DNA from: Sipunculus nudus
Lineage: Eukaryota > Annelida > Sipuncula > Golfingiida > Sipunculidae
NCBI GenBank assembly: GCA_026874595.1
Contig: CM049309.1
Location: 75,190,426 to 75,254,425, forward strand
Direction of reading: 5' to 3'
DNA: 64,000 bases
In this document: piece by piece, positions 34,501-45,659 of the stretch
How positions within the stretch are numbered: the first letter of the stretch is position 1
How the letters are laid out: every line of letters begins with the position of its first letter
The notes under the pieces: generated by a model
Told to the model about the DNA's origin: nothing
Databases searched by the model: none
What the model saw: only the letters and a program-made list of their open reading frames with translations
Translations under genes and position numbers: made by a program

Positions 34501-35530
34501 CTCCATCAGGCTTAGGAAATTCTTCCAAGTCAAATGACTCACATGATGTACCTCAGCACACCATCAGGCTTGGGAAATTCTTCCAAGTAACATGACTAAC
34601 ATGATGCACCTCCGCACACAATCAGGCTTGGGAAATTTCCCTAAGTAACATGACTAACATTATGCACCTCAGCACTCCATCAGGCTTAGGAAATTCTTCC
34701 AAGTAAAATGACTCACATGATGCACCTCCGCACACCATCAGGCTTGGGAAATTCTTCCAAGTAACATGACTAACATGATGCACCTCCGCACACCATCAGG
34801 CTTAGGAAATTCTTCCAAGTAAAATGACTCACATGATGCACCTCCGCACACCATCAGGCTTAGGAAATTCTTCCAGGTCAAATGACTCACATGATGCACC
34901 TCCGCACACCATCAGGCTTGGGAAATTCTTCCAAGTAACATGCCTAACATGATGCACCTCCGCACACCATCAGGCTTAGGAAATTCTTCCAAGTAATATG
35001 ACTCACATGATGCACCTCAGCACTCCATCAGGCTTAGGAAATTCTTCTAAGTCAAATGACTCACATGATGTACCTCCGCCCACCATCAGGCTTGGGAAAT
35101 TCTTCCAAGTAAAATGACTCACATGATGCACCTCCGCACACCATCAGGCTTGGGAAATTTCTCCAAGTAACATGACTAACATTATGCACCTCAGAACTCC
35201 ATCAGGCTTAGGAAATTCTTCCAAGTCAAATGACTCACATGATGTACCTCCGCACACCATCAGGCTTGGGAAATTCTTCCAAGTAACATGACTAACATGA
35301 TGCACCTCCGCACACAATCAGGCTTGGGAAATTTCCCCAAGTAACATGACTAACATTATGCACCTCAGCCCTCCATCAGGCTTGGGAAATTCTACCAAGT
35401 CAAATGACTCACATGATGTACCTCCGCACACCATCAGGCTTGGGAATTCTTCCAAGTCAAATGAATAACATGATGCACCTCCGCACACCATCAGGCTTGG
35501 GAAATTCTTCCAAGTAACATGACTCGCATG
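31534..35530. repeat. 58-bp minisatellite, about 69 units, with higher-order structure
   Basis: Units of 58 bp share CACACCATCAGGCTTGGGAA, ATTCTTCCAAGT and a variable AATGACTCACATGATG or ACATGACTAACATGATG end. The array spans about 4.0 kb. A diagnostic variant (TAACATGCCTAACATG) sits at 31921, 32443, 32791, 34066 and 34936. Its spacings are 522, 348, 1275 and 870, that is 9, 6, about 22 and 15 units, so multi-unit blocks have been copied. Since 58 is not a multiple of three, no reading frame persists. Many units contain TGACTCA, an AP-1 core. Confidence 0.95.
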
Positions 35531-35534
35531 ATTA

Positions 35535-36155
35535 AGTATGTGAATTATTTTTTTTTCTGTTCAAGCAGAAACTTACTTTCAGAAACAATTATGAATTTTA
35601 ATTAATAAATATTTGAAAATTGTCTTCAGCTAAAACAATTTTCTCTCTGTGATACCCTTGGATGTCTTGCTACCAGTCCAGGCCTTGTATGACCGTATGA
35701 GGTACAGGGTAGGAGCTCATTGTGGACAGGATTCTGCGTGACAACACGGAACTCGTGTTAAACACCACTCGCCCTTTCACCGAAGAATCAAAGAAGAACA
35801 GACGTCTTGTAAGCGTCTAACATGAAGATTAGAAGATTCTAGACCGAGTGATTAGGATTTGTGCCCTGTTTACAGATGACCGCATCTTAAGAGGTCTCAA
35901 AATAAGAGAAAAAAAAATCGGAAAAAATACAGGTGGCGCCACCAGACTGCAGAAATTGATGAAACATTCAACTGCTCTGAAAAAGCTTGGGATGGAAATT
36001 CTTGAGTCTACAAATGTAGAGCCATTCATGCTTGAATGAACCTGTGAAAAGGGACAGAATACGTTAATGCAAACATGGGGTTTGATCGTACAACAAGGAC
36101 CGACCACTAGGCTGAGGCTTGCATTTAAAGAGAGCATAGTTGCATTACTGTTGGT
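35535..36155 (+). other. Spacer with a 63-codon open frame of unknown origin
   Basis: The frame 35848-36039 starts MIRICALFTDDRILRGLK and is lysine-rich with no recognised motif. The rest is unassigned. Confidence 0.25.
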
Positions 36156-36159
36156 ACCT

Positions 36160-36925
36160 TTGCCATAAAACCAACCCCTGAAAGTGCTTAATCTTAGAGT
36201 TATTTTTGATGACCATATGAAACAAAAGGCACAAATCAGATCGATGTGTAAGAATGCTTATCCCAATCTGTACAACCTTGGCGGGATCTGCACAGTTAGC
36301 CCAGAGTTTGATTTTTCAAGGTAAGATGATTGTAATTCTCTACTTTATTATATGGAGTACCCAAATCTCCGTCGTTAAGACTACAAAAAAATTCAAAATC
36401 AGACGGCTCGCACTGTATCCAGATGTCCAAAAGTTGATCATATATCACCCGCACTGTTCGTGTTGCACTGGCTAACTGTAGAATTTCGTATTAGATTTAA
36501 AATATTGCTGCTTACATATAAGGCTCTCAATGAGAAAGCACCTCTTTATGTCACAGAATTATTCCAGTTACATTTTACACCTCAAGCACTGAGATCAAGT
36601 AATAAGTACATGCGTCTATGTGAACCTAGGAGTACTATCTACATATGGGGAAAGAGCATTCAGTTGTTGACTTCCAGTGCTTCGGAACAGTACTAGAGAT
36701 ACGCTGTTTAAGGCAAGCCTATGATAATATTTTATTTAAATGGTAGATTATACGCTATGCTTTAGTATTTATTATTATGACATTTTATTGATCTTAACAC
36801 TGGCATTATGTTTTAAATATTTACGTTAAATGTATGTGATTGCTATTTATCTATTGTATTGTTATGCGCTTTGAGCGGAGTCCTGTAATCTGGATATGTG
36901 CGCATTATAAGAATAAATTATTATT
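36160..36925 (+). pseudogene. CR1/L2-type LINE, C-terminal RT end and 3' tail
   Basis: Plus-strand text reads LRVIFDDHM, CKNAYPNLYNLG, DDCNSLLY and then, after frame changes, TARTVSRCPK, PALFVLHWLTVEFRIRFK, ILLLTYKALNEKAPLYVTEL and RSSNKYMRLCEPRST. These are the consecutive blocks of the post-RT region of CR1/L2-like non-LTR elements. The 3' untranslated part contains TGCGCTTTGAGCGG and ends in an ATAAATTATTATTAT-like tail near 36925, typical for this group. Stops and frameshifts disable it. It may be the same insertion as 30901-31175, split by the minisatellite. Confidence 0.8.
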
Positions 36926-36929
36926 ATAG

Positions 36930-38560
36930 TTCTAGTTCATGTCATTTTTAAGGAATTAAGAAAGATATAACTATAAAATTATAATGGATAGAAAGGACTG
37001 ATAAGCATTCCTATGATAAATGGTCGGTGATTCCACATTGGCTGTATTAACCTGGAAGGAAGGACGGAGCAGTGACACCCCACACCCCCTACATGAGACT
37101 GGTAATGCTCTGCAAAAGACAAAGACACCAACTCATCGGGCTTTTGTATCTGTCTACAACTAAAGGAAGATACAGTAAGTACCTTGTGCAAACAAGCTAT
37201 GTGCAAGGGGACACAGATTCCAACCTGACTGTTTCAGGTCCACCTCCGCTGAGGTTAAAGGGACAATAATTTAATAATGTAAGTGGTGAGGCATTTTGTT
37301 GGAACAAGCCCATAGGGTTTTAGAAAGTGATGGATTGAAGGGTTTATATTTAGAAGTAGAAAGATATATATCCTTTAAAATATACAGTTGACGACAGTGA
37401 AACGGATTTTAAATTTAAGCTGGTGTATTGTTTTCTCATTGTGTTCTACAACCGGTCCCTCCGAGTTGCCGGATTTGTTCATAGACTTCGGCAGGTACCT
37501 TCCTTGAATTCTTTGCACAAAGACCAAAACATTGAAACCTTTCGCTTCTGTTACAAGGAAGTTAATGATAAACTGTACGCTCTCCATTTCTAAATAATGG
37601 TGACTTACCATTTATAAGAAGACACGCCAGGGATGGCACAGAAAAGCAGTTGACATATCCTCCTTCAGAGGTTGATTATGTAACATTTATGAAGGGGTCG
37701 TCAGGGTTGATCAAAATAATCAGCTGTACAACTCGGGGCGAAAAAGTGTCAAATGGTGGAAAAGGATGTTCTACCATATGTAGAAACTTCAACAAGAAAA
37801 TCGGCAGGCTGATAATCCAACGGGACTGGATAATAAGGGGCTTTTACCAACATATGATGACACCATCCATGACTGCGAGTATGCAACCAGATGATTGCAC
37901 ATACCCAAGCAAATCAGGGGATAACGAGACCAGCTTTTGACAGCCCCGCCCACTTCACCCCAAATCCACGCATACATATCATGTGTGAAAAATGCCAGTT
38001 GACTGTGTGTATAACTACAGGAATAAAGTGTTTTTATATATAAAAATATAAATATAAATAATATATATATATTATCTTACCTACAGACAGTACTGGGAGT
38101 ACAAGAATAAATCACAACTATTAAAAATATATTGAATGAGGAGTGGCAAACATATTTAAAGGGTTTGCGTTTGCTGGAAATAGTTTTATTTTTTATCTGT
38201 ATTGGCGACTTCCATCTGCGGTTGATGGCTAGTTAGAGGATTCTATGGTTTGGTATTGTTCCACATTCTCTTCTGCTTCTTCAAATGAACAGGTCTTCAT
38301 CTGATTTTGTTTGTTTTTCTGGTTCACAAGTGCTGTGTGGCTGTTTGCTTGCTTGGCGAGTCTGAATAACAGCAGTAGCAGTCAGTCATGATATATTGAC
38401 CAATAAATGAGAGTATGAAGGATAATAGTTTATCAATTTTATCAATTAAATGTAAAATGGCAGGGAGATTACCGGTAAATACATAGTTTTCAACCATTGA
38501 TGCTGGTTTATGTCTGATGGCAATTAAAACCATTAAAACTTTCCTTAGTCACATTTGTTA
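36930..38560. other. Unassigned region with two coding-like frames
   Basis: A minus frame at 37375-37611 (MESVQFIINFLVTEAKGFNV, then LVFVQRIQGRYLPKS) and a plus frame at 37650-37940 (MTYPPSEVDYVTFMKGSSG) look more protein-like than chance, but match nothing I know and lack splice context. A short (TA)-rich patch lies at 38035-38070. Confidence 0.25.
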
Positions 38561-38563
38561 ATT

Positions 38564-39414
38564 GTATCCGCCAAAACAGAGTTTTGCGGATGCTGTTTTC
38601 AGCTTGACGCCGCCACCGCCGAGTAGGTGTCCGGGGAACTCCTCCGTAACCGCTGGGCGGAATTTTACGAAACCCGGGATTATGTTCGGGTCACACGTGA
38701 ACTGCTGCGCCCCGATTTTGTTTTGACCTCTGACCTTTCCTCTGCACTCTGCGTCCATCTGTGCGTCTGTTTTGAAACATTTACCCACATATCTCGGGAA
38801 CCGTTTGACCGATCCGGAAAATTTTTTGCACAAATGTAGCCCTTGGATAGCTTTATAACATACATAAAAATGGTGGCGCCACCTGCAACCATTTTTGCAC
38901 AGTATCCATCTGTTTATCTGCAATGGGATAAAATCACTCATATCTCTGCATTGGTTGGACTTATCCACCTGAAATTTTGCATGTGTATACATCCTGGACA
39001 GCTTTCTTGATTTTAAGACAGGTGGCGCCACCTACATTCACGTTTACGCTGCAGACATCCAAGCTTATACCTCGGGAACCGTTTGACCGATTGGGCCAAA
39101 ATTTTGCATGTATATAGATCTCAATAATTCTTTATCATACGCTAAACTGGTGGCGACACCTGCAACCATTTTTGCACAGCGTCCGTCTGTATGTCTGCCA
39201 TAGGATAAAATCACTCATATCTCGGCAGTGGTTCGACTTTTTGCATTTGTATACAACTTTGATAGCTTTCTGGATTTTGTGGTAGGTGGCACAACCTACA
39301 TACACATTTAGGCTGCAGACATCCATGCTAATATGCAACATACCTCACTTTATTTCCCCTTGTTACTCAATCCATGCCTCACTTCACCCGTCCCACTCTG
39401 ATTTCGGCGGATAC
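38564..39414. mobile_element. ~850-bp TIR element with internal GGTGGCGCCACC satellite
   Basis: GTATCCGCC at 38564-38572 is matched by GGCGGATAC at 39406-39414, with the following AAA also mirrored. Between them run alternating units of roughly 150 and 140 bp. Each holds a phrase like CTCGGGAACCGTTTGACCGA or GGTTGACTTATCCACCTGAA and a GGTGGCGCCACCT palindrome (38873, 39021, a degraded one near 39147). The same units form longer arrays at 43600-44700 and 51500-53130. No transposase. The structure, a short TIR with a central satellite, is like bivalve non-autonomous elements that seed satellite DNA. Confidence 0.6.
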
Positions 39415-39732
39415 ACGTAGTCGCTTGTCGACTACCCGTATTCTTGTTTATATAAATGCACTGTCACCATCCTGCAAGGCTGTATACCTGAGTATGCATC
39501 ATCCTTAGCTTTCAACCCTTCGGTGATCAGATGTTTCTCATATAGGCCGTTAACACGAGCCTGACTGTTACATTACGCAATCTTCTTACGTAGACGATAA
39601 TTTCTTTTTAAATCCCTCTCTACGTCCTCATGCCGCAGATGTAATCTGTCAAATCTGAACTTGATCATGATCGGGTAGGAGGCATGTGTGGCCCTGCAAT
39701 TATACAGTTCAGATTGAAGAATACATTGTGGT

Positions 39733-39879
39733 AATCCCCACCACCTTCACACGTTATACCTCCTAACCAACAAATTATCTCGATCCCCACCAACTTCACA
39801 CGTTATACCTCCTTACCAACATATTATCTCAATCCCCACCAACTTCACACGTTATACCTCCTTACCAACAGATTATTAC
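39733..39879. repeat. 49-bp tandem repeat x 3
   Basis: Units start at 39733, 39782 and 39831 with ATCCCCACCAACTTCACACG. The two periods are exactly 49 bp. The third unit runs into text resembling the 40490-40610 part of the CGCCCGTC element, so the array may have grown from that element. Confidence 0.9.
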
Positions 39880-40057
39880 GATCGAGTTCGATTAAGGGCA
39901 AAGTCAACGCATATTAATAAGGTCACGGGTCGCCAGGCTACATCCGACTTAACTTACTTGAAAAATTGGAAACCATTAACTTTATTAAATATTTTATACT
40001 AATTACAAAATTATAACAAAAAGCCTAGCTAACAGGAAAAAAAGTGTTTTAACAGAG

Positions 40058-40256
40058 TTATTTCACGAAGACCAGACCGGTTTTATGAAAGAAAGATACA
40101 GGTGAAGACATAAATAAGATTACTAGTTTAATGAGATATGCAGATGAAAATAAATTTAATACAGTAGATTTCGAAAAATCGTTCGAATACATAAACCTAT
40201 ACGAACTTGTAAACAACCTGTTTGAAATGCCAGTGCACAATAAAATGTATATATAA
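40058..40256 (+). pseudogene. L1/Tx1-type LINE RT scrap
   Basis: The plus frame reads LFHEDQTGFMKERY and, after one frameshift, GEDINKITSLMRYADENKF, then VDFEKSFEYINLYELVN, to a stop at about 40256. DQTGF.K.R followed by a block with VDFEKAFD is the signature of L1/Tx1-clade reverse transcriptases. The second catalytic box is missing, so this is a short dead fragment. It ends 170 bases before the duplicated unit. Confidence 0.7.
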
Positions 40257-40437
40257 CTTGTATATCGCATGCTGACATTTCATGTCTGCTGGTAATCATC
40301 GTTATTTGATTACACCGATCAACCTTATCATGCATTAATAATCGGAGGGGACTGACCACAATTGAAATGCGAGTCGTATACTCATGATCAGCCTGCGTAT
40401 AGCATAAAAGAAAAAAAAAATACTGGGGTGATTATTA

Positions 40438-40735
40438 TTATACGCCCGTCGTATTATGGTATACCCAACATTAACGTTTAGTGTCGCCGCGATATCTTAC
40501 CTGGGCTTTGATGGATTTTCCCCAACTACTTACCAACAGGTTATCTCGACCGATTTTGAATATGGGCAAAATCCACGCATATTTAATGAGGTCACGGGTC
40601 ACTGGGGTACTTTGTGGTGTCGCCGCGATATATAACGCAGAATATGAAGGACTTTGATGAAACTTCGATTTAATGAGGTCAGAGGTCACCGCACTTTGGA
40701 GGCACCGGGATGACAAAAATCCTGTAGGTTTTAAT
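40438..40735. mobile_element. Truncated CGCCCGTC element at the left edge of unit 1
   Basis: TATACGCCCGTCGTATTATGGTAT here matches the left part of the complete element at 42275. It includes GTCGCCGCGATA and GGTCACGGGTCAC phrases and ends soon after a perfect AGGTCA-G-AGGTCA at 40676-40688. No right end follows. The copy in unit 2 is at 48323-48620. Confidence 0.6.
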
Positions 40736-41265
40736 GAAACTCATACATACTTACCAGTAGAGTAACACATCAGTTCATCTATTGCGAACATAATTGCGAA
40801 ATGTTTGCACTCACAATGGAAAATTTGAAGATCATCATTTCACTAATTTCTTCACAACTGCAAAAATAACAAAATAGCAGCAAATAAGTAAAAAATGCAA
40901 TACGGATATACATTGTTGCCAAAAACAGCAGATAACGTATACAGATACATAATGCCATTTATGTGTTAGTAAGTACACTTCAGTATTCCCCAGGACCACT
41001 TTCTTCTTCTGGCACAAACATTTACTTCATACAGCTAGTTCGACATTGTCCGCACGTTGCAGAGCAGTTAAGTTGGTTTCGTCTGCAGATGCATCGAGCT
41101 GTAGCAGAATCTCCTTTACAGTTGCAGTTGTATTAGACAGGCTTTAATAGTTCACTAGGAGTAGGTTGTAGGTCATACACCATTCACTTCATCTGCCCCT
41201 CAGTGACGGTACATCCCAATTCCTCTGGACTGAGTTCTGTACCTTTCCTTTGTTATACCTGGTAT

Positions 41266-41523
41266 TTAGCCGCTACACCAGTACGTGGTGGGAAATGAGG
41301 CCCAACAACTGAACAACCTTGAGCCTCCTTTTCGCAGAATCTCATCAGGAGCATCACAAGGATGTCCATCGTATACACTTTTCTTGCGAGTTTTTCTAGA
41401 GTTTGGTGCCATGGACTTTTCACTTAGCACATAGGTCATAACATCAGCAACACATATCTCTTGCAAGGCCTCTTGATGACGCATAAGTGGAACTCCTTTA
41501 TTAGAACAAATAAGTAAACCCAA
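41266..41523 (-). pseudogene. 85-codon open frame, unknown, present in both duplicate units
   Basis: The minus frame reads MGLLICSNKGVPLMRHQEAL and later SVYDGHPCDAPDEILRKGG. It is protein-like and identical in unit 2 (49151-49408), which only reflects the young duplication. I do not recognise it. It lies in the only part of the unit not obviously made of repeats (about 40740-42270), which otherwise holds no clear feature. Confidence 0.3.
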
Positions 41524-42274
41524 CTTTGATGTTTATGTATTTATGAAGCAGCAATTAAGATAAAGGTTAAAGAAATCAAACATGAAACAAATAACTCAAA
41601 GTTAACCTCTCAATTTATAATAACAATGATAAAATTGTGGAAATTTTCTTATCAAAATGCGTGAGGTTTCGTGTCATTCATCGAAATCACACAAGTAATT
41701 TCGCTTCTGGTTTCAAAGTCAGAGCAAAACATGGCTAGAATTGAAACAGTGCTTGGGTTTCATCCGTGCTTGTTATAATTCATACAAAGTATGAACAAAG
41801 TAGGGCATTCGAACATGTAAAACGTTATACCTGACACTTGTCGTATCACTGTTGTTAAAATTATTTCCGTGGAACCTTTTACCATTAGAGGCGCCTGATC
41901 TACTGCGAATAAGCGATTAAAGAAACCTTGAAAAGGAATATAGCTAACCAGACATAAATGCCAGGATTTACAATACTTGAATACAATATTTACCTGTTGT
42001 GATACATGACTGTAGGCTGTTCTTTTAAAAAGTTCCTCTACCTAGATTAATGTAGATTTTTGGTATATTAATCAGGAAAAGTTTTAGAAAAAAAAACACT
42101 GAAATTATTTATTTTCCAATTTGTGGCGGGTTGGCTGGATATATTGGCAGATGGCCACCTTAGTCTCTACCACTCTATTTGGGCGAAAACCTTTTGTACG
42201 TTATTTGACAGGTCCAAAGAGCTTTCACCGGAAACCCCATTCTTTTGTTAGGTGATCTTTCTGCACCATTTTTT

Positions 42275-42756
42275 AAACGCCCGTCATATGACGGTTGTAT
42301 TATGGTATACCAACCGTACGTCCGTCGGTTTCAGTCTCGCCGCGATAATTTACCGGGGCTTTGATAGATTTTCACCAAACTCGCCATAGTTTATAACCAA
42401 CTGATTACCTCGCCCCAGTTCGATTATGGGCAAAATATAACAAGTTCACGGGTCAACAGGCTACTTTGCGTTGTCGCCACGATAAATTACGAAGAAAATG
42501 AAGGATTTTGATAAAACTCATCAGAAATGTTAATAAATAAAACAGTCGCCTAATTTCGATTTCCAGCAAAATCCACGCTTATTTAATGAGGTCAGAGGAA
42601 CACTAGAGTGACATACCAAAAATCCTATGGATTTTTATGAAACTCATTATACATATTTACCAATAAAGTTTTATTACCAATTAATTACATTCTTATTAAA
42701 AATCACGCATATTTAATTAGGTCAGAGGTCACCAGATACACGACGGGCGTATTATG
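42275..42756. mobile_element. ~480-bp CGCCCGTC...GACGGGCG element
   Basis: The left end AAACGCCCGTC and the right end GACGGGCGTATTATG are inverted over about ten bases. Just inside the left end is a perfect 14-bp palindrome, CCGTCATATGACGG (42281-42294). It contains AGGTCA-G-AGGTCA at 42719-42731 near the right end. Non-coding. The copy in unit 2 is at 50160-50641. Confidence 0.6.
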
Positions 42757-42778
42757 CACGTTTGCGGTGCTCTTTTTT

Positions 42779-44901
42779 TAGCGAACCTGTGAGCTTATGC
42801 GATGGCGCAGCGTCGTCCGTCCGTCGTAAGCCGTCCGCCGTCCAGGGCTGGCTTTCCGCCGTCCATGGCTGTAAGTCAGAAACTGTCGGAACTAGCAGCT
42901 CCAAATTACATGTAAGAATTCATCTCATGTGAAACTTGGTGCCCTGGAACTTATTATTGGGTATCTGCATTAATTTAGATTTTATAGAGAAAAAGCTTTA
43001 AAACCTTTAAAAATCTTCTTCTCTGAAACTGTCCAGCCAAATTGTCCAATATTTCACAGAAATGATCCCTGGAACAATCTCTCTCAAGTTTGTTCGAATG
43101 GTTCCAGTTCGGAGATTTTTGGCCGAGCTACAGGAGGTTGAACTTAGTCATCTGTCCAAAAAAGCTCACTAAAATTAAAATCTCAGAAACGGCTAGAGCT
43201 ATTATGACCAAATTTTATACCAATGTTTGTCACATATGTCATATCTGATTTTGAGGTATTGGTGGCGCCACCTACATTGATGTGTTTTTTACAAGCGAAA
43301 ATGTAATTTTAAACTCTTCTAGCTTATACACTGATTTATGATGAAACTGTTCAGCTGATTGGTTTAAACTTTACAAGAATTATTCTACGGTAGGGTTCTG
43401 CCAGTTTTATAAGAAACGATTGGGTAAATACAGTTTTAAAAAAGCATTGTAGCCAATTGAAAAAGGCTTTCTGTATCTGAAAACAGATTTGACTTCATGC
43501 AGCCAAGTCAAGGGGTCACTCAGTACAAACAGGTGGGGTCCAGACATCACCATGGCAACTGACCTGGCTCTAGGGGGGTGACTAGACAATGTGTCTAGAC
43601 GTCTAGACACAGCGTATCTCGGGAACCGTTTGACCGATCAGGCTAAAAAGTTTGCACAAATGTAGCCCTTTGATAGCCTTATAACACACACTAAAAATGG
43701 GGGCGCCACCTGCAACCATTTTTGCACAGCGTCCATCTGTTCATCTGCCTTGGGATAATATTACTCATATCTAAGCAGTGGTTTGACTTATCCACCTGAA
43801 ATTTTTCAGATTTATACATCCTGGACAGCTTTCTCGATTTTGACAGGTGGCGCCACCTACATTGACATTTACTTTGTAGACATCCAAGCTCATATCTTGG
43901 GAACTGTTTGACCGATTGGGTCAAACTTTTGCATGTGTATAGATCTTACATAGCTCTTCATCATAGGCAAAACTGGTGGTACCACCTGCAACCACTTATG
44001 CACAGCGTCCATCTGTTCATCCACCTTTGGATAAAATCACTCATATCTCAGCAGTGGTTTGACTTATCCACCTGACCGATTGGGTCAAACTTTTGCATGT
44101 GTATAGATCTTACATAGCTCTTCATCATAGGCAAAACTGGTGGTACCACCTGCAACCACTTATGCACAGCGTCCATCTGTTCATCCACCTTTGGATAAAA
44201 TCACTCATATCTCAGCAGTGGTTTGACTTATCCACCTGAAATTTTGCAGTTTTATACATCCTGGACAGGTTTCTCTAATGATATGACAGGTGTCGCTCAT
44301 ACATTCACCTTTACTCTGCAGACATCCAAGCTCATATCTCGGGAACCGTTTGACCGTTAAGGCCAAAATTTTGCATGTGTATAGATCTCACATAGCTCTT
44401 CATCATAGGCAAAACTGGTGGTGCCACCTGCAACCATTTATGCACAGCGTCCATCTGTTCATCTGCCTTAGGTAAAAATCACTCATATCTCAGCAGTGGT
44501 TTGACTTTTCCACTTGAAATTTTGCAGGTTTATACATCCTGGACAATTTTCTCGATTTTATGACAGGTGGCACCACCTACATTGACTTTTAAGCTGCAGA
44601 CATCCATGCTAATATGCAACAAACCACGCTCTATTCCCCTTGCCACTTAATCAATGCCTCACTTCACCCGTCCCACTCTGATTTCTGCTGATACACATAG
44701 TGGCTTGTCGACTACCCATATTCTGGTTTTAAAATGTCCTAGTCCGAAACTTGCAGGTCAGAAACGTCCATTTTGCTGAAATCATAATTACTTGGGTAGA
44801 TATGCAGGACTTAGGAGGATCAATATTAAATTTTAAAAATAAACCTCCATTCATACTCCTTAACTTTGCACAGGTTCGCATTAGGCCTGAAGGCCTTGTT
44901 C
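42779..44901. mobile_element. GCGAACCTGTG TIR element with internal satellite, copy 1
   Basis: AGCGAACCTGTGAGC starts at 42780. The inverted end CACAGGTTCGCATTA lies near 44869-44883 and is followed by AGGCCTGAAGGCCT. Inside are GTCCGTC-rich text, a region shared with 60120-60560 (TTCTTCTCTGAAACTGTCCA, GCCAAATTGTCCAATATTT), and from 43600 an array of alternating ~150/140-bp units with GGTGGCGCCACC or GGTGGTACCACC centres. The array ends near 44710 with text like the end of the 38564 element, so one element may be nested in the other. Other copies: 50664-53340 and 60094-62525. Confidence 0.65.
43590..43611. repeat. 22-bp perfect palindrome
   Basis: TGTGTCTAGAC is immediately followed by its exact reverse complement. 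It sits at the left edge of the satellite array, and an identical copy is at 51475-51496. Confidence 0.95.
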
Positions 44902-45147
44902 ATATATTAAACATTGTATCTGGCTTTACAGGAAATTCATATCATATATGGCATCACCCATTTCAACCATGCATGTTATTGTATATTTTTATAACGAAAT
45001 TCTATTTTGCATATTATTTAATATACATGTGCCCTATTAAAATAAATATATATATTACTGATTATTCTTGAGGGTTAATTCTTTATATATTGTGTGAGTG
45101 TTACTTTACTCATTTTCTTTACTTTCTTTACTAAATTTGACTTATAG

Positions 45148-45655
45148 ACTGCTTTTATTTTATCTATTATGCTTCTGTTATTTCGACTCATAGACTGCTT
45201 TTATTTTATCTTTTATGCTTCTGTTATTTTCCACTCATAGACTGCTTTTATTTTATCTATTATGCTTCTGTTATTTTTACTCATAGACTGCTTTTATTTT
45301 ATCTATTATGCTTCTGTTATTTCCAGTCATCGACTGCTTTTATTTTATCTATTATGCTTCTGTTATTTCCAGTCATCGACTGCTTTTATTTTATCTGTTA
45401 TGCTTCTGTTATTTCCAATCATAGACTGCTTTTATTTTATCTTTTATGCTTCTGTTATTTCCACTCATAGACTGCTTTTATTTTATCTATTATGCTTCTG
45501 TGATTTCCACTCATAGACTGCTTTTATTTTATCTATTATGCTTCTGTGATTTCCACTCATAGACTGCTTTTATTTTATCTATTATGCTTCTGTTATTTCC
45601 ACTCATGGACTGCTTTTATTTTATCTATTATGCTTCTGTTATTTTATCTATTACC
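45148..45655. repeat. 46-bp minisatellite, 11 units (unit 1)
   Basis: Units of 46 bp begin ACTGCTTTTATTTTATCTAT and continue ATGCTTCTGTTATTTCCACTCATAG. Starts fall at about 45148, 45193, 45240 and so on to 45607. The array abuts the 3' end of the adjacent minus-strand LINE, so it may have grown from that element's tail. The repeat in unit 2 spans about 53587-54092. Confidence 0.95.
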
Positions 45656-45659
45656 CATT

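Noticed and set aside
31534-35530. CRISPR-like array
   Set aside because: There are no unique spacers; the whole 58-bp unit repeats with small changes, in a eukaryotic context. It is a minisatellite.
45262-45516. 84-codon open frame of repeated YYASVISxHRLLLF type
   Set aside because: It is the translation of the 46-bp minisatellite, an accident of unit length and base content.
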